DNA from: Rhodocyclales bacterium
GTDB lineage: Bacteria > Pseudomonadota > Gammaproteobacteria > Burkholderiales > Rhodocyclaceae
Assembly (NCBI GenBank): GCA_021286885.1
Contig: JAJTBM010000131.1
Span: forward strand, 1-7,796
Direction of reading: 5' to 3'
Length of the DNA: 7,796 nucleotides
The notes beneath the pieces are model-generated. The model was not told where the DNA came from, ran no database searches, and worked only from the letters and a program-made list of their open reading frames with translations. Within the stretch, counting starts at the first letter, position 1. Each line of letters starts with the position of its first letter. The position numbers and the translations under genes were made by a program. This document shows positions 5,014 through 7,796 of this stretch, piece after piece.

Positions 5014-7796
5014 CAGAATTCTTCCCACTCACCTTCGCCATCCATCCGCTTGGCCCCACCCTTGACCTTGGGCAAGGGGCTGCTCGGGCGCGGGGCCGGT
5101 GCCCGGGGGCTTGCATGGGCGGCACTGGTGGTTTCCAGGGCACGCACCGGGGATGCCTGACGCACCGCTCCAGCCCCCGCCTGGAGCCGGAATACCGACA
5201 CCGCCTGCACCAGATTGCGGGATTGATCCTCCAGGCTCTCGGCCGCCGCTGCAGCCTCTTCAACCAGCGCTGCGTTTTGCTGGGTCACCTCGTCCATCTG
5301 GCTCACCGCCTGGGTCACCTGCTCAATACCGCTGCTCTGCTCCTGGCTCGCCTCCGAAATCCCCGTCACCAGCACCGAAAGCTTCTGGAAGTTCGTCACC
5401 ACCTCTTCCATCGTCTGCCCTGCCTCATTCACCAGCCGGGCACCGTCATCCACCTTATCGACACTATCGGCAATCAGTGCCTTGATTTCCCGGGCCGCCT
5501 GGGCGCTACGCTGGGCCAGGCTGCGCACCTCGCTCGCCACCACCGCAAAACCACGCCCCTGCTCCCCGGCCCGCGCCGCCTCCACCGCCGCATTGAGCGC
5601 CAGAATATTGGTCTGGAAGGCAATCGAGTCGATCACTCCGATAATGTCGGCAATCTTGCGGGCGCTTTCCTGAATCGCGCCCATGGTTTCCACCACCCGG
5701 CTCACCATCGCGCCGCCCTGCTCCGCCACCTGATTGCTCGACCCCGCCAGATCCCGTGCTTCCCGGGCGTTATCGGCGTTCTGCTTCACCGTGGCGTTCA
5801 GCTCCTCCATGGAACTGGCGGTTTCTTCCAGGCTGCTCGCCTGTTCTTCGGTACGCGATGAAAGATCCGAATTCCCGGCCGCAATCTCCTTGGCTGCCGT
5901 GTTGATCGCCTCGGAAGCTTCTTTAATTTGGCCCACCACTTCCCGCAGCCGCTCCACCGTGGTGTTGGTGTCGTCCTTCAATTGACCGAACAGGCCGCCA
6001 TAATCGGCCTCGATCTTTTCGGTCAGGTCGCCCCGGGCAATGGCGTTGAGCACCCGGGCCAAGTCGTTGAGGCTGGCAGAAATGCCCCCCATCAGGCGAT
6101 TGACCCCTTCGGACAAATCCCGGAAGAAGCCCACGCGCCCTTCGGTCGTCAGGCGGGCAGCAAAATCACCTTCTGCAGCAGCGGCCACAATGGCCTGCAC
6201 TTCTTTTTCAGCGGAGATTTCATCCGTTCTATCCCGCCACTCGCCTACCGTCCCCAAACGCTCGCCGCGCTCGCCCACAATCGGGCAGCTCACGCCATCA
6301 AACACCCGCTCACCCAGTTGCAGACGGGCCCGACTCGCCTGGGTTTGCACCGCCATTTGCTGCTGGGCCTGGGCTTTATCGGGAAAGTACTCGGCAATTC
6401 GGCTGCCCACAAAACTGCCCACAGCAAAACCCGGAATCTGCCGCGCCAAGCCGGCCTCTACACCGCCCAGGGTTTTCAGCAGGGCCGGATTGGCATAAAT
6501 CACCACACCATCGGCGCCAGCAATCCACACATTGGTTTCCACGCTGTCCAGACCGGCCTTGATGCGGGCCATTTCCTCTCCGGCCAAACGGGCAGCAGCC
6601 ACGTCATAGCCAAGCCGCGTCTGCATGGACTCCAGCCCATCCAGCACCTGCCCCATTTCGTCCCGACGCCCGAGGGCGATCGGGTGGCGGAAATTACCTT
6701 GTGCGATCTGTCTGAAAGCCTCCTGGGCCAAATTAGCCGGCCCCACAATGCGGCGCACCAGCCAGATACTCAGGACAAGCGCCAAACCAATGGCCAAGGC
6801 CAGGCCAGCCACCGTCTGTTGCAAGGTCAGCTGATACTGGCTTGCAGCTTCCTCGCGCAGCAAATCCGCGCGCCGGAACTGATACTCCCTCAGCTTGACC
6901 ACCGTCTCATGGAGCTGTCCATAGCGTTCATCCAGCGTTGCGAGCATGCCGGAACGCACCACATCCTCATAACGCCCGGCCTGAATGGCCTCCCGGAAGG
7001 GCTGAAAACCTTCTACAAACAAGGCGGTATTACGCTGCTCCAGCGCTGTGAACAAAACCTTCTGCTCTTCGGTAATTACCGTGGTGCGATAAAGATCCAG
7101 CGCCTTGGCAATCTCACCCCGCAACTTTTCGATTTGATCCAGATGCATGCCCACCCCATGGGCGTGGGTTTTGGCGATGGGATTGTCCGGGGCATGCTGC
7201 AAGGCCTGCAGACTGGCATAGCGGGCATCGGCCAGATAGCCGGTGATTTCTCCCAGCTCAGCCATGGGCTTCAAGCGCCGGTTATAGAACACATCCAGTT
7301 GCTCATCGGCCTGATGCAGCTTGTGCACGCCCAGGCCCCCTTGCACCATCACAATCACGATGAGTGCGAGCATGGAGCCCCCCAGCGCGGTTTTGAGGCT
7401 CAAGCGCTCCATGCGCCGGCGCACGAGGCCCGAAAGCCCAGCCTTGAACACCTGCCCGTTATGAATCATCAGGCCCTTGGCCTTCCCTTCACGGAACAGG
7501 GCATAAGCTGCTTCTGCTGCCCGGATTTTTTCCACAGCCGCCTTACGCCGCACCGACATGTAGCCGACCATTTGGCCGTGTTCGAGAATAGGAGTGGCAT
7601 GAGCCTCGACCCAGTAATAGTCCCCATTCTTGCAGCGATTCTTCACGTACCCCACCCAAGGCCGTCCGGCCTTGAGTGCCAGCCACATGTCGGCAAAGGC
7701 CTCCGAAGGCATATCCGGGTGACGCACGATGTTGTGGGGGCGGCCGATCAGCTCATCTTCGGTAAAGCCGCTGATTTCCAGGAAATCCCGGTTGAT
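5013..7796 (-). CDS. Aer-like methyl-accepting chemotaxis protein with two PAS domains, 5' end missing (MCP1)
   Basis: The frame stays open to the right edge, giving 927 visible residues; roughly 20-40 N-terminal residues are missing. A GTG at 7727 is internal to the PAS domain and is not the start. Numbered from the first visible residue, the order is as follows. An Aer-type PAS (1-85) has NIVRHPDMP (22-30) and [13 protein letters not shown] (51-63), the family pattern of flavin-binding Aer sensors. TM1 is at about 139-157. A helical periplasmic domain of four-helix-bundle type spans about 158-327, and TM2 about 328-347. HAMP follows (348-400), then a second PAS-like domain (about 414-528, with [16 protein letters not shown]). 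One or two further HAMP units follow (527-620, with GDFAARL and ARGDLTEKI). A Tsr-like signalling hairpin comes next (tip region [20 protein letters not shown], 727-746). A Pro/Ala/Ser-rich linker ends in EWEEF, a CheR-tether motif. Tip-to-end distances of about 126 residues fit the 36-heptad class. It leads the cheR-cheD-cheB cluster, so it is probably the main receptor of this pathway, tuned to redox, oxygen or a bound cofactor; the ligand is not known. Confidence 0.95.
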   Translation of the reverse strand: MNRDFLEISGFTEDELIGRPHNIVRHPDMPSEAFADMWLALKAGRPWVGYVKNRCKNGDYYWVEAHATPILEHGQMVGYMSVRRKAAVEKIRAAEAAYALFREGKAKGLMIHNGQVFKAGLSGLVRRRMERLSLKTALGGSMLALIVIVMVQGGLGVHKLHQADEQLDVFYNRRLKPMAELGEITGYLADARYASLQALQHAPDNPIAKTHAHGVGMHLDQIEKLRGEIAKALDLYRTTVITEEQKVLFTALEQRNTALFVEGFQPFREAIQAGRYEDVVRSGMLATLDERYGQLHETVVKLREYQFRRADLLREEAASQYQLTLQQTVAGLALAIGLALVLSIWLVRRIVGPANLAQEAFRQIAQGNFRHPIALGRRDEMGQVLDGLESMQTRLGYDVAAARLAGEEMARIKAGLDSVETNVWIAGADGVVIYANPALLKTLGGVEAGLARQIPGFAVGSFVGSRIAEYFPDKAQAQQQMAVQTQASRARLQLGERVFDGVSCPIVGERGERLGTVGEWRDRTDEISAEKEVQAIVAAAAEGDFAARLTTEGRVGFFRDLSEGVNRLMGGISASLNDLARVLNAIARGDLTEKIEADYGGLFGQLKDDTNTTVERLREVVGQIKEASEAINTAAKEIAAGNSDLSSRTEEQASSLEETASSMEELNATVKQNADNAREARDLAGSSNQVAEQGGAMVSRVVETMGAIQESARKIADIIGVIDSIAFQTNILALNAAVEAARAGEQGRGFAVVASEVRSLAQRSAQAAREIKALIADSVDKVDDGARLVNEAGQTMEEVVTNFQKLSVLVTGISEASQEQSSGIEQVTQAVSQMDEVTQQNAALVEEAAAAAESLEDQSRNLVQAVSVFRLQAGAGAVRQASPVRALETTSAAHASPRAPAPRPSSPLPKVKGGAKRMDGEGEWEEF

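Noticed and set aside
4186..5160. Plus-strand open frame of 324 codons
   Set aside because: It is antisense to cheR and the end of MCP1; the minus-strand proteins are unmistakable, and this one has no family features.
1090..5610. Similarity between the two receptor genes as a recent duplication or recombination repeat
   Set aside because: The shared part is confined to the conserved signalling tip (about 1095-1180 and 5530-5620), with many silent and coding differences. This is ordinary family conservation.

Overview
The window is a block of chemotaxis genes, all on the minus strand, from a motile, GC-rich, Gram-negative bacterium. The proteins resemble proteobacterial ones throughout: CheR and the first receptor are close to the E. 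coli CheR and Tsr patterns, and the CheD/CheB pair is of the kind common in Betaproteobacteria. My best guess is a betaproteobacterium (Rhodocyclales- or Neisseriales-like); this rests on protein style only.

Reading in the direction of transcription (right to left): (1) a large Aer-like methyl-accepting chemotaxis protein (MCP1) that enters across the right edge and lacks roughly its first 20-40 residues; (2) cheR; (3) cheD; (4) cheB; (5) a small STAS-domain protein; (6) a second receptor (MCP2) with its sensor-like domain at the C-terminus; (7) a strong intrinsic terminator; (8) a sigma-28-like promoter and, at the extreme left edge, the probable first five codons of another gene. MCP1, cheR, cheD and cheB are tightly packed (11-nt gap, 11-nt overlap, 30-nt gap) and look like one operon. 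The STAS gene follows after 83 nt. MCP2 follows after 152 nt and has its own near-consensus FliA (sigma-28) promoter.

Function: MCP1 would sense an internal signal through its PAS domains, possibly with periplasmic input. It ends in the pentapeptide EWEEF, which should tether the CheR encoded next to it; that CheR carries the Gly-Thr-Gly insertion expected of pentapeptide-binding CheR. CheB (methylesterase) and CheD (deamidase) complete the adaptation set. No cheA, cheW, cheY or cheZ is visible; the first three may lie beyond the right edge. Measuring from hairpin tip to the ends of the coiled coil suggests that MCP1 is a 36-heptad receptor and MCP2 a 40-heptad receptor. Two neighbouring receptors may therefore feed different arrays. 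The STAS protein sits where cheY/cheZ often follow cheB and has no partner kinase or phosphatase in view.

I found no RNA genes, CRISPR arrays, insertion sequences or plus-strand genes, and no gene-free stretch longer than about 180 bases. The main points to follow up are the two FliA-type promoters, the pentapeptide/CheR pairing, the 36H/40H mismatch, the reversed domain order of MCP2 and the orphan STAS gene. This is a variant of a known system, not clearly a new one.
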